From Verrucomicrobiaceae bacterium (GTDB lineage: Bacteria; Verrucomicrobiota; Verrucomicrobiia; Verrucomicrobiales; Verrucomicrobiaceae): 64,000 nt of DNA. The stretch spans positions 1 to 64,000 of the forward strand of contig JAEUHN010000001.1 of assembly GCA_016795365.1 (NCBI GenBank), written 5' to 3'. Below are positions 24,322 to 32,460 of this stretch, piece after piece; position 1 is the stretch's first letter; each line of letters begins with the position of its first letter. The notes under the pieces were generated by a model that worked only from the letters and a program-made list of their open reading frames with translations, made no database searches and was not told the origin of the DNA. A program made the position numbers and the translations under genes.

Positions 24322-26880
24322 TTATCCAACCTCCTCCAAGGCAGCGCTAAGAGCTTCGTCTCTCATATGAGGGACACGCGGTAAAATCCTGGCGGCAGTG
24401 CTCGCCTGAAATGTCTGCGAGATCAGCACGCGCAGGGGAATATTGGGTGCGAAGTCTGGTGGATAGTAGTCGCCAAAGGCAAAAGGCACGGGCCTTGCCT
24501 CGCCCTTGAAGAAATCCAGCAAACGCCGTTCAAGCCACGGGGGCAGCCCATAGGCCTTCAGGAGCAGCGCATCCATTTCGAGCAGAATGCGCCTGGATCT
24601 CGATTCCCAAGTGCCTCCACCCCATAGCTCATAACGACTCTCTGTGCCTTCGTTCATGACAGCCATGTAGGAGTCCACGAGCCCATCAAGTGTGACCATT
24701 TCGCTCGGAGAGAGACGAGGGATGGGGCAGGCAAGGAGTGTTTGCTTCCGGACGTGTTTCTTCCCTTCATGAACAGCGACGTGTGCGGATGCAACAGGTG
24801 AGTTGAGCAAGGCTGAGAGCGCCTTGATGCTCCAGCCATTGGACGGCCAAAGACATTGATAGGATTGCGTGCAAACCAATCCAGAACTGTCGGGCGCAGC
24901 AGCTAACCTCCACGATCCGCGAGCCTTTCTGACAGCATTGATGATGACCTTTGGTTTAGACCAGTCAAAGTCCCAAGCATTGCGGCGGCGATACTCCGGC
25001 TTTGGGTTGAGCCAACACGGTGCGGGTGGCGAAAACGAATCAAAGCCTTGCTCCACGTTGCGGAGGCCTTTCCACCATCCCCTGACTTCCTTGAGTGAGA
25101 TATACTTCTTCTCGTCAAACGGTGGTTGCCATTCGACTCCCCGATGGATTTCGACCACTGATCCAAGTTTGGGCAGATGATCCAAGTGATCCCAAATCGC
25201 CTGAAGCTCTGGCACATGAAACCCGACCTTCTCGGCATCGTCTGTCGACAAAGCGCCGGTGTCTTCACGAGCAAATCCACCTCGATCGTAGAAGCCTGGA
25301 AGGGTGGGCTTTGTGACCTCGCCAAAATGCACGGTGACTCGTTCACTCGCAGTTCCAGATGCGAGCATGAGCACAGTTTCGACATCGGCGTGGCGGAAGA
25401 CTCGATCAGGCAGCGTGACGAGATCAAGACGCCCATATCGACGAGCAAGCTCGCCGCGCACCTCACGATAGCTTTGCCCATCAATCATCGTGCGAGGGAG
25501 CACAAAGCCGAGGCAGGCGTTCGGGCTCGTATCGCGCAGCACACGCCGCAAGACTTCGAGCGGCTTAAGTGAGCCGACGGCGGCACCGTATTGCACACGC
25601 TCAGCTTTGCTAAACTCCTCGAAAGGTGGATTGCACAAAACGATCCGCGCCTTGCCAAGCGCATCGCCGAGCTTCCGAGAGGTGAACACGTCCGTCTTCT
25701 CGAGATTCCAGCCGTTGGGATTGGGGAAGTCCGCCAACGTTAGGCAGAGCTTGCTGACTTCACGAGCGAACGGATCGCGTTCAAAGCCCAGCAGCCTCTC
25801 TGCGAAATAGCGATGCCGCTTTTTTGCATCCCAATCGGGATCAAGGAGATCACGCATTCGCTTGAGCGCTGCGACCAGGAACACCCCATGTCCTGAGCAC
25901 GGCTCCACGACGACGCGGTCGCTTTCGGGAATGCTCTCGAAGGGCAGTTTCTCCACGATGTAGCGGGCGATACGATGAGGCGTGCTGTGGATGCCGTTGT
26001 CGCGCCGCAGTTTGTCATCCACTAGCGTGTTCTCATAGACGAAGGCCAGTGCATCGACAGAGAGATTCTGAAAGCTGAGCCCTGTCCAAAGAGCTGACGC
26101 CACCGCCTGCTGTGCCTCGCGGTTGGCGAGGTAGTTGTTGGGCTCCTGATAGTAGTCGCAGACAGTGCGGAGCACTTCCCGAGCGTTCTGATTTGCATCA
26201 AGCTGACGGAATGCAGCGACCTTGCGGTCATGAAAAACCTTGCCTGCGAGAAGTCGGAACACCAGACGGTAAAGCTCCTCGGCATCGGGCTCGTTGCCGG
26301 TTGCACTCTTGTAGGCCAGTTGGCCTGCTGATAGCGCTCGGGTGAGCAATCCATCGAGCTTGCCGCTGATCTCGCCTTCTAGCGCCGGAATGAGTCCCAT
26401 GTCGATCCAGTCGATCTCGGTCGCCGTCACTCCACTTCCGATATTCTTGGTTCGGAGAACCTCTGGTGGACTCCACTTCTTCTGAATGGCAGCAAAGAAG
26501 CGATCCAGGGCGTCCGCTGGAATCCTGCCCACAGGAGCCCGTGTTGTGGAGGCGTCCCGGCCAATGCTCCACGGCACAATCGCATCTTCCTGAACCTCAA
26601 TGCCAAACGGTGCACCGAGAGAACGGTAGCGAAGCGGCGGCCCCCCTCCGTTTTGGAGAAACACCGCCACACATGCCGAGTCGTAGTCAGCAGGTTGTCT
26701 GGCAAACGTCGCTGCGGGAACCCGGATACGCTCACCACTTCCGCCGAACCAATCCGAGAACTCATAGCCTTTCTGGCAAAGCTTGCCTCCATAACCCAGC
26801 GCTTCGACTCCGCTGATCACGGAATCAAAGAGTCGTTTTTGGCGGTCACTGCGGAAGGTTTCGGTCATGTTGGCAGCCAT
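24322..26880 (-). CDS. N6-adenine DNA methyltransferase with C-terminal recognition region (Eco57I/type IIG-like)
   Basis: An 852-aa protein from ATG 26880; ATG 26868 and an unlikely TTG at 26943 are alternatives. Residues about 1-230 have no identifiable nuclease motif. The methyltransferase core has the SAM-binding 'VVVEPCSGHGVFLVAALKRM' near 323-342 and the catalytic 'CNPPFEEF' near 417. Around 280-310 'YENTLVDDKLRRDNGIHSTP' is the usual segment before motif I in HsdM/Eco57I enzymes. Residues about 550-852 ('IHRGVEWQPPF', 'VRKQTLLACPIPRLSPSEM') look like a target-recognition/specificity region. A PIN nuclease gene follows 3 bp downstream. Solitary epigenetic or defence roles are both possible. 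Confidence 0.88.
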   Translation of the reverse strand: MAANMTETFRSDRQKRLFDSVISGVEALGYGGKLCQKGYEFSDWFGGSGERIRVPAATFARQPADYDSACVAVFLQNGGGPPLRYRSLGAPFGIEVQEDAIVPWSIGRDASTTRAPVGRIPADALDRFFAAIQKKWSPPEVLRTKNIGSGVTATEIDWIDMGLIPALEGEISGKLDGLLTRALSAGQLAYKSATGNEPDAEELYRLVFRLLAGKVFHDRKVAAFRQLDANQNAREVLRTVCDYYQEPNNYLANREAQQAVASALWTGLSFQNLSVDALAFVYENTLVDDKLRRDNGIHSTPHRIARYIVEKLPFESIPESDRVVVEPCSGHGVFLVAALKRMRDLLDPDWDAKKRHRYFAERLLGFERDPFAREVSKLCLTLADFPNPNGWNLEKTDVFTSRKLGDALGKARIVLCNPPFEEFSKAERVQYGAAVGSLKPLEVLRRVLRDTSPNACLGFVLPRTMIDGQSYREVRGELARRYGRLDLVTLPDRVFRHADVETVLMLASGTASERVTVHFGEVTKPTLPGFYDRGGFAREDTGALSTDDAEKVGFHVPELQAIWDHLDHLPKLGSVVEIHRGVEWQPPFDEKKYISLKEVRGWWKGLRNVEQGFDSFSPPAPCWLNPKPEYRRRNAWDFDWSKPKVIINAVRKARGSWRLAAAPDSSGLVCTQSYQCLWPSNGWSIKALSALLNSPVASAHVAVHEGKKHVRKQTLLACPIPRLSPSEMVTLDGLVDSYMAVMNEGTESRYELWGGGTWESRSRRILLEMDALLLKAYGLPPWLERRLLDFFKGEARPVPFAFGDYYPPDFAPNIPLRVLISQTFQASTAARILPRVPHMRDEALSAALEEVG

Positions 26881-26976
26881 TCGTAACTTGTTTGATTCAG
26901 GGAAGCAAGGCACCCGTTCGAGCTTGGGTGCCTTGGCAGGCAAATGTGATCGAGCCTGGAATTATCAATGGGCATG

Positions 26977-27006
26977 ACAAAAGGCGGCTGAGTTGCCTCA
27001 GCCGCC
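26977..27006 (-). terminator. Rho-independent terminator of gnd
   Basis: On the minus strand, GGCGGCTGAG-gcaa-CTCAGCCGCC is followed by TTTTG. It lies downstream of the gnd stop codon. Confidence 0.88.
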
Positions 27007-27084
27007 TTCGCGTTGATTGAATGATGCGGACAAGAGAGCCGAGGCTCTGCGAGACAGGCGAAGCCAATCCGCGCTCCCTTCAGA

Positions 27085-28527
27085 TTAGCCGATTACCTCC
27101 GGCCATTCCGTGTGGAACATCTGGCCTTCGGGTTTGTCGGTGCGCTCGTAGGTGTGGGCACCGAAGAAGTCGCGCTGGGCCTGGAGGAGGTTGGCGGGGA
27201 GGCGTTCGGCGCGGTAGCTGTCGTAGTAGCCGAGGGAGGCCGAGAACGCGGGCACCGGGATGCCGTTCAGCGTGGCGATGCTTACCACTTCGCGCCAATT
27301 CTGCTGGGTCTTGCTGAGCACGTCCTTGAAGAACGGATCCAGCATGAGGTTCGCCAGGCTGGCGTTGTTGCGATACGCATCGGTGATGCGGTTCAGGAAG
27401 CGGGCGCGGATGATGCAACCGCCACGCCAGATGGCGGCGATGCGACCGAGATCGAGGCCCCACTGCTTCTTCTCGCCGGTGGTCTTGATCAAATCCAGGC
27501 CCTGCGCATAGCTGATGATCTTGGAGGCGTAGAGAGCGTCGTGCACCTTCTTCACCAGCTCGGCCTTGGCCACGGTGATGTTCGGTGTCGGGCCGGTGAG
27601 TTCTTTGCTGGCGGCCACACGTTGTTTCTTCTGCGAGGACAGGATGCGGGCCTCGACGGCGGCGTTGATGGTGCTGATGACGACGGCGTTTTCGGCGGCG
27701 TTGAGCAGCGTCCACTGGCCGGTGCCTTTCTGGCCGGCTTTATCGACGATGAGTTCGACGACGGGCTTGCCGGTTTCGGGGTCTTTTTGCTCCAAAGCCT
27801 TGCCGGAGATCTGGATGAGGTAGCTGAGCAGGTCGCCCTCGTTCCACTCGTTGAAGATGGCGGCCATCTCGTCGGTGGTGAAGCCGGCGTGCTTGAAGAT
27901 GTTGTAGGCTTCGCAGATGAGCTGCATGTCGCCGTATTCGATGCCGTTGTGGATCATCTTGACGTAGTGACCGGCGCCGCCGGGGCCGATGTGGATGACG
28001 CAGGGCTCGCCATCGACCTTGGCGGCGATGGATTCAAAGATGGGCTTCATCACTTCCCAGGTGGAAGCAGGGCCGCCGGGCATGATGGAGGGGCCTTTGC
28101 GGGCGCCTTCTTCACCGCCGGAGACGCCGGCACCGATGAAGCGGAGGCCTTTTTCGCTGAGGTAGGCGTCGCGACGCTCGGTGGTCTGGTAGAAGCTGTT
28201 GCCGCCGTCGATGACGATGTCGCCTTTGTCCAAAAGCGGGATGAGCTGCTCAATGACCGCGTCCACGGCGTCGCGGTCGCTGTCCTTAACGGCGGTCGAT
28301 TTGACCATGATGTGGATCTTGCGCGGCAGAGCGAGGGACTGGACGAACTCTTCGAGCGTCTTGGTGCCAACCAGCTTCTTGCCGGGGTGCTTCGCGACGA
28401 ACTCATCGGTGACGCTCGTGGTGCGGTTGTAAACGCTGACCTGGAAGCCGCGGCTTTCCACGTTCAAGACAAGGTTTTGGCCCATGACGGCAAGGCCAAT
28501 CAATCCGAAGTCGCTCTTCTGTGACAT
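27085..28527 (-). CDS. gnd: 6-phosphogluconate dehydrogenase (decarboxylating)
   Basis: A 480-aa enzyme, normal length, from ATG 28527 (the frame is open upstream but unlike the family). The N-terminal NADP-binding fold is 'GLIGLAVMGQNLVLNVESRG'. The substrate-binding signature is 'GVSGGEEGARKGPSIMPGG' with catalytic 'GGAGHYVKMIHNGIEYGDMQ' (K and E). It has the 'GTGQWT' region and a C-terminal 'SLGYYDSYR'. It converts 6-phosphogluconate to ribulose-5-phosphate, making NADPH in the cytoplasmic oxidative pentose-phosphate pathway. It stands alone, with a terminator behind it. Confidence 0.97.
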   Translation of the reverse strand: MSQKSDFGLIGLAVMGQNLVLNVESRGFQVSVYNRTTSVTDEFVAKHPGKKLVGTKTLEEFVQSLALPRKIHIMVKSTAVKDSDRDAVDAVIEQLIPLLDKGDIVIDGGNSFYQTTERRDAYLSEKGLRFIGAGVSGGEEGARKGPSIMPGGPASTWEVMKPIFESIAAKVDGEPCVIHIGPGGAGHYVKMIHNGIEYGDMQLICEAYNIFKHAGFTTDEMAAIFNEWNEGDLLSYLIQISGKALEQKDPETGKPVVELIVDKAGQKGTGQWTLLNAAENAVVISTINAAVEARILSSQKKQRVAASKELTGPTPNITVAKAELVKKVHDALYASKIISYAQGLDLIKTTGEKKQWGLDLGRIAAIWRGGCIIRARFLNRITDAYRNNASLANLMLDPFFKDVLSKTQQNWREVVSIATLNGIPVPAFSASLGYYDSYRAERLPANLLQAQRDFFGAHTYERTDKPEGQMFHTEWPEVIG

Positions 28528-28709
28528 GTGAGTGTGTGAGGGTGGGTTCGTTCTCCCGCCCCTGTGAGAAGCGGGCGGGCAAGTAACCCCATTCCCCCCG
28601 TCTGCAACTGACTTTTCCGCAACGAAACGATGAGCCGGATTCACGCTGGGGCCGCGCAGGGCGCAGGAATGCGTGGAATACTTGGGTCTATCACCTCGTT
28701 AGCCAGCGC

Positions 28710-29915
28710 ATGAAGCCCCTGCTCGCCTTCCCCCTGGTTCTGATCTCGTCCTTCTCCGTGCATGCGGCCTCCATCGTCGTGGAAGGCGGTGCCGTGGAGC
28801 GCAGTCCGGCCATCGTGACCTTCGATGCGCCAGCGGACCTGCGCGATGCGTGGGTAAGCGATGGCAAAGGCGCGCCGCTGCCGGTGCAAGTGGATGACCA
28901 GGGCAAGGCGGTCGTGGTGATTCCCCATCTCGCGGCCAACGAGACGCTCACCCTCAAGCCCACGACACCACCCTTCGCCCCCGAGATCCCAGTGAACGCC
29001 ACGAAGCAAGGCAGCGTGCTGCGTTTCACCAAGGGCGCAGAGCCGATGTTCGACTACCAGATGGAGGCGGGCGATGTGCCTGCGGGGGTGTCCGAGGTCT
29101 TCAAGCACGGCGCGCATCTGCATCCGATCTACTCGCCCGGTGGACTGCTCGTGACCGGCAATCATCCCGCGGATCATCGCTGGCATCGCGGCGTGTGGAT
29201 GGCCTGGACGAAGACAGAGTTCGGCAGCAGCCATCCCGACTTTTGGAATCAAGGCAAAGGTGAGGGCAAGGACAAGAGCAGCGAGAAGATCGACGCCGAG
29301 GTGCGCTTCGACTCGTTGGTGAAAAGCTGGAGTGGTCCCGTGCAAGCGGGCTTCGTGAGCAAGCATCGCTTCATCGATTATCACGAAGGCACCAAAGACG
29401 TGCTGAACGAGACGTGGGAAGTCACCGCCACCCGCGCGAAGGCTGGCGACAAGGCGATCAACGTCATCGACCTCACCAGCACGCAGACCTGCGCCAGCAG
29501 CACCGCGTTGAAGCTGCCGCAGTATCACTACGGCGGCCTGGGCGTGCGCGGCAACGCCTTGTGGGACCCGGTTGATGCCGTGACCATGCTGACCAGCGAA
29601 GGCAAGGACCGCGTCCAAGGCGACTCCAGCAAGGGCAAGTGGGTGCACATCGGCGGACAGGTCGATGGCAAGCCGACCGGCATGGTGATCCTGATCCATC
29701 CCTCGAACTTCCGCTTCCCCCAGCCGCTGCGCCTCAATCCGAAGAACCCGCAGCTCTGCATCGCGCCCTCGCAAGACGGCGACTGGAGCATCGAACCCGG
29801 CAAGCCGTATGTCTCGCGCTACCGCCTCGTCACCGTCGATGGACCGGCGGATGTGGCGTTGTTTGAGAGGCTGTGGATCGACTACGCAGCGCCCGCAAAG
29901 GCGAGCGTGAAATAG
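28710..29915 (+). CDS. Secreted DUF6807 (PmoA-like) protein
   Basis: A 401-aa protein with a signal peptide (MKPLLAFPLVLISSFSVHA). The diagnostic region 'GNHPADHRWHRGVWMAWTKT' around residues 149-169 and the later 'GGLGVRGNA', 'WVHIGGQVDGKPTGMVIL' and 'YRLVTVDGPAD' fit the DUF6807/PmoA family of beta-sandwich proteins found in sugar-utilisation contexts of Planctomycetes, Verrucomicrobia and Bacteroidetes. The enzymatic role is not known. It is divergent from gnd. Confidence 0.88.
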   Translation: MKPLLAFPLVLISSFSVHAASIVVEGGAVERSPAIVTFDAPADLRDAWVSDGKGAPLPVQVDDQGKAVVVIPHLAANETLTLKPTTPPFAPEIPVNATKQGSVLRFTKGAEPMFDYQMEAGDVPAGVSEVFKHGAHLHPIYSPGGLLVTGNHPADHRWHRGVWMAWTKTEFGSSHPDFWNQGKGEGKDKSSEKIDAEVRFDSLVKSWSGPVQAGFVSKHRFIDYHEGTKDVLNETWEVTATRAKAGDKAINVIDLTSTQTCASSTALKLPQYHYGGLGVRGNALWDPVDAVTMLTSEGKDRVQGDSSKGKWVHIGGQVDGKPTGMVILIHPSNFRFPQPLRLNPKNPQLCIAPSQDGDWSIEPGKPYVSRYRLVTVDGPADVALFERLWIDYAAPAKASVK

Positions 29916-29995
29916 GTTGGTGAGGCATTCGAGATTCCAAGCTCGGATCGTCTTTAGACTTGCTCCATTGTTGGCGTTCCGTTCATGCTCGCCCG

Positions 29996-30922
29996 ATGAT
30001 TTCTGAATGTTCCGAGCCCGAGATGGTGGTCCATGAGTCACCGAGGGTGGTTCTAGAGACGAAGAGTTTGCGCCGTCATTTTGGGGCAGTGCACGCGGTG
30101 GACGACGTGAGCCTGTCCGTCAGAGAAGGCGAGATCTATGGCTTCCTCGGCGTCAATGGTGCAGGCAAGACGACCACGATTCGCCTGCTCATGGGCATCA
30201 TCGCAGCACAGGCGGGCACGATCACGCTCATGGGCGAGACCTCGAAGCGCACGACGGTGCGGCAGAAGCGGCGCATCGGCTACGTCTCGCAGGAGCAGAA
30301 CTTCTATCCGTGGATGACATGCCGTCAGTTGGGGCGCTTCGTGGGCTCGATGTATCCGACGTGGCAAAAGGCAGAGTTTGCCCGGCTGCTGGAAGTCTTC
30401 GAGATCCCGGAGCACCGTCGCGTGTCTCATCTCTCGGGAGGCATGAAGGCGAAGCTGGGACTCGCCCTCGCACTCGCTCCCCGACCCGACTTGCTCATCC
30501 TCGATGAGCCCACGGCCGGCCTCGATCCTGTCGCACGACGTGAGTTCATGCAGATCATCGTGGCGCAGGCGAGGCAACATCGGCGCACGACGTTCTTCTC
30601 CTCGCATCTGATTGATGAAGTGGAGCGCTGCGCGGATCGCGTGGGCATTCTGCACGGTGGCAGGATGCGCTTTGAAGGCCGGCTGGATGACCTGCGAACG
30701 GAAGTGCGCCGGGTGGTGATGCCGGGTGAAGTGGCGGTGGAGATGCCACCCGAGTTTGAGTGCTGGCGCGAAGAGCAATTCGAGGACCGCACAGCGCTGA
30801 TCTTGCGCGCGGCACCCGAGGTGTGGGAGGAGATGGAACTGCCAGACGGCGGTGAAGTCGAATGGCTGTCACTGGAGGACATCTTCATCGCCTGTGTGGG
30901 GTCGCGGAGGCTGCAACTATGA
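29996..30922 (+). CDS. ABC transporter ATP-binding protein
   Basis: A 308-aa ATPase from ATG 29996 (ATG 30023 is an alternative). It has Walker A 'GVNGAGKTTTIRLL' near residue 52, the Q-loop around 'YVSQEQNFYPWMT', the signature 'SHLSGGMKAKLGLALAL', Walker B 'LLILDEPTAGLDP' and the switch His in 'FFSSHLIDEVERC'. The C-terminal about 70 residues are an extra regulatory domain as in NatA/CcmA-like exporters. Its stop overlaps the next permease ATG (ATGA), so the three genes form one exporter operon. Confidence 0.95.
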   Translation: MISECSEPEMVVHESPRVVLETKSLRRHFGAVHAVDDVSLSVREGEIYGFLGVNGAGKTTTIRLLMGIIAAQAGTITLMGETSKRTTVRQKRRIGYVSQEQNFYPWMTCRQLGRFVGSMYPTWQKAEFARLLEVFEIPEHRRVSHLSGGMKAKLGLALALAPRPDLLILDEPTAGLDPVARREFMQIIVAQARQHRRTTFFSSHLIDEVERCADRVGILHGGRMRFEGRLDDLRTEVRRVVMPGEVAVEMPPEFECWREEQFEDRTALILRAAPEVWEEMELPDGGEVEWLSLEDIFIACVGSRRLQL

Positions 30923-32460
30923 TTCGCGGGCTGATCGAGAAGGAACTGCGGCAAAGCCGGATGGCCTTCCTCATGATGCTGCTGTTTCTTGGCACGGGAC
31001 TCTGGGCGGTGTTTCGCTCGCCATTGGTGCTGAGGTCAGGCGGCAGTTCGTTCGATGCCATGCGCATGCTGCTCTTCGTCTTCATGCCACTGGCTTGCCT
31101 CGTGCTGGCGCAATCGGTGATCGCTGGCGAGTTCCGGCAAAAGGCGCAGCTCTTCCTCGAAGGGCTGCCGCTGCCACGCTGGCAGATGATCGCGGTGAAA
31201 TACACGCTCGGTCTCGGCATCGTCTGGCTGGTCACACTCGCGATGGGTGCCGGAGCATGGTGGCACACGCAGGGTGCCGAGTTGCTCACTCATCGCTTCG
31301 TCTCGCTCATCGCAGTGAAGGCTCTGTCATGGGGAACTTTTTGCTGGAGCGTGTTCTTCGCGCTGGGATTCCTCGGGCGCTATCGCACCTTCATCACCCT
31401 CATCCTTGTGATCGGCCTGCTGATGGCGGAACAGGAAGGCGTGCCAGTGAGCCGGTTTGGTCCCTTCGATTTGATGAATGGACGCTTCGCATTCGAGCGG
31501 TTCGTCTGGCCTGAAAAAGCCCTGTGGATCACAGGCGCAATCGTCGTCAGCACCGCATTGTTAGGCTTTGCCCTGGGTCTCGTTCGCGATGCCTCCGTGG
31601 CCACAATGCTAGCGGAGAAAATGTCCACTCGCGAGAAAGTGATGATTGGCATCATCACCCTCATCGCCCTCATGAGTATTGGCTTCGTGGAGCAACGGAA
31701 GCGAGACGCTGGGCCGGTGCACCTCCCAGGATCGGTCGATGTGGTGAAAGGCGCAGCCACCGTGTCCGCAGCGGCCGCTGTGGAGACCTTGACGCCCGAG
31801 GAATCCGCTGCGCTCAACACCTTCACCAATGCCACCGCCTCCGAGCTGGATGAGATGGCGAAATGGCTGAAGTGCGAATCGTTGCCACCTCTGTTCCTCG
31901 TCCATCGCCGGGACTTTGATGCGAAGCAGCGCGAGGATGGCGAACTCGATTCTCGCCAGGGCTACATGATCCGCCTCAATCTCACGAAGCAGAAGCCCGA
32001 CGATCCTGAACTTCAGGAAGAGATAATCTGGATGCTTCTCCGAGTGCATCATCACTACCGGCTGCCATCGGATGACAGAGGTTGGGTGGTGGATGGCTTT
32101 GCCCGCTGGTGGCCACGCCGCCATGAAGAAGAGAAGCTCGGCAGCAACGCGAATCTCCCGGCCGCCAAAGCGGAAGATCTGAGGGCATGGCTGAAGGTTC
32201 GCGAAGTAAGCGGAGATGACGCCGCCAAGAACTTGGCCGCTGCTGGACTCGTCGCTCTGGCTCACACGGCAGGCGGGCAAAAGCGGCAGCTCTTTGTGTC
32301 TTCGATTCTGGGACCACCAACGCCCCACGATGCACGAGCCTCGTTGCTCGAATGGCTGCATCCGGTTTCCCGTCGCTTCGAGCAGACCACGGGCATGACC
32401 TTGGAGGAGTTCGCCTCTGCTTGGGCCAAGGCTTCTTCGACGAAGGAGGTGAAGCCATGA
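30919..32460 (+). CDS. ABC-2 type permease fused to a degenerate peptidase-like domain
   Basis: A 513-aa protein starting in an ATGA overlap with the ATPase. Six or so TM helices (about 17-37, 54-75, 95-118, 138-158, 197-218, 238-256) form an ABC-2 permease. The remaining about 255 residues are extracytoplasmic. There, 'WMLLRVHHHYRL' (H377-H379) sits where the partner permease has its HExxH, and 'WVVDGFARWW' sits where the partner has its glutamate, so this copy looks like a catalytically dead gluzincin-like domain. It ends in an ATGA overlap with the partner permease. The assignment of the domain is by comparison with the neighbouring gene. Confidence 0.85.
   Translation: MIRGLIEKELRQSRMAFLMMLLFLGTGLWAVFRSPLVLRSGGSSFDAMRMLLFVFMPLACLVLAQSVIAGEFRQKAQLFLEGLPLPRWQMIAVKYTLGLGIVWLVTLAMGAGAWWHTQGAELLTHRFVSLIAVKALSWGTFCWSVFFALGFLGRYRTFITLILVIGLLMAEQEGVPVSRFGPFDLMNGRFAFERFVWPEKALWITGAIVVSTALLGFALGLVRDASVATMLAEKMSTREKVMIGIITLIALMSIGFVEQRKRDAGPVHLPGSVDVVKGAATVSAAAAVETLTPEESAALNTFTNATASELDEMAKWLKCESLPPLFLVHRRDFDAKQREDGELDSRQGYMIRLNLTKQKPDDPELQEEIIWMLLRVHHHYRLPSDDRGWVVDGFARWWPRRHEEEKLGSNANLPAAKAEDLRAWLKVREVSGDDAAKNLAAAGLVALAHTAGGQKRQLFVSSILGPPTPHDARASLLEWLHPVSRRFEQTTGMTLEEFASAWAKASSTKEVKP

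Noticed and set aside
26941-26943. TTG start giving 21 extra residues on the methyltransferase
   Set aside because: ATG 26880 lies just downstream and the extension has no conserved look.
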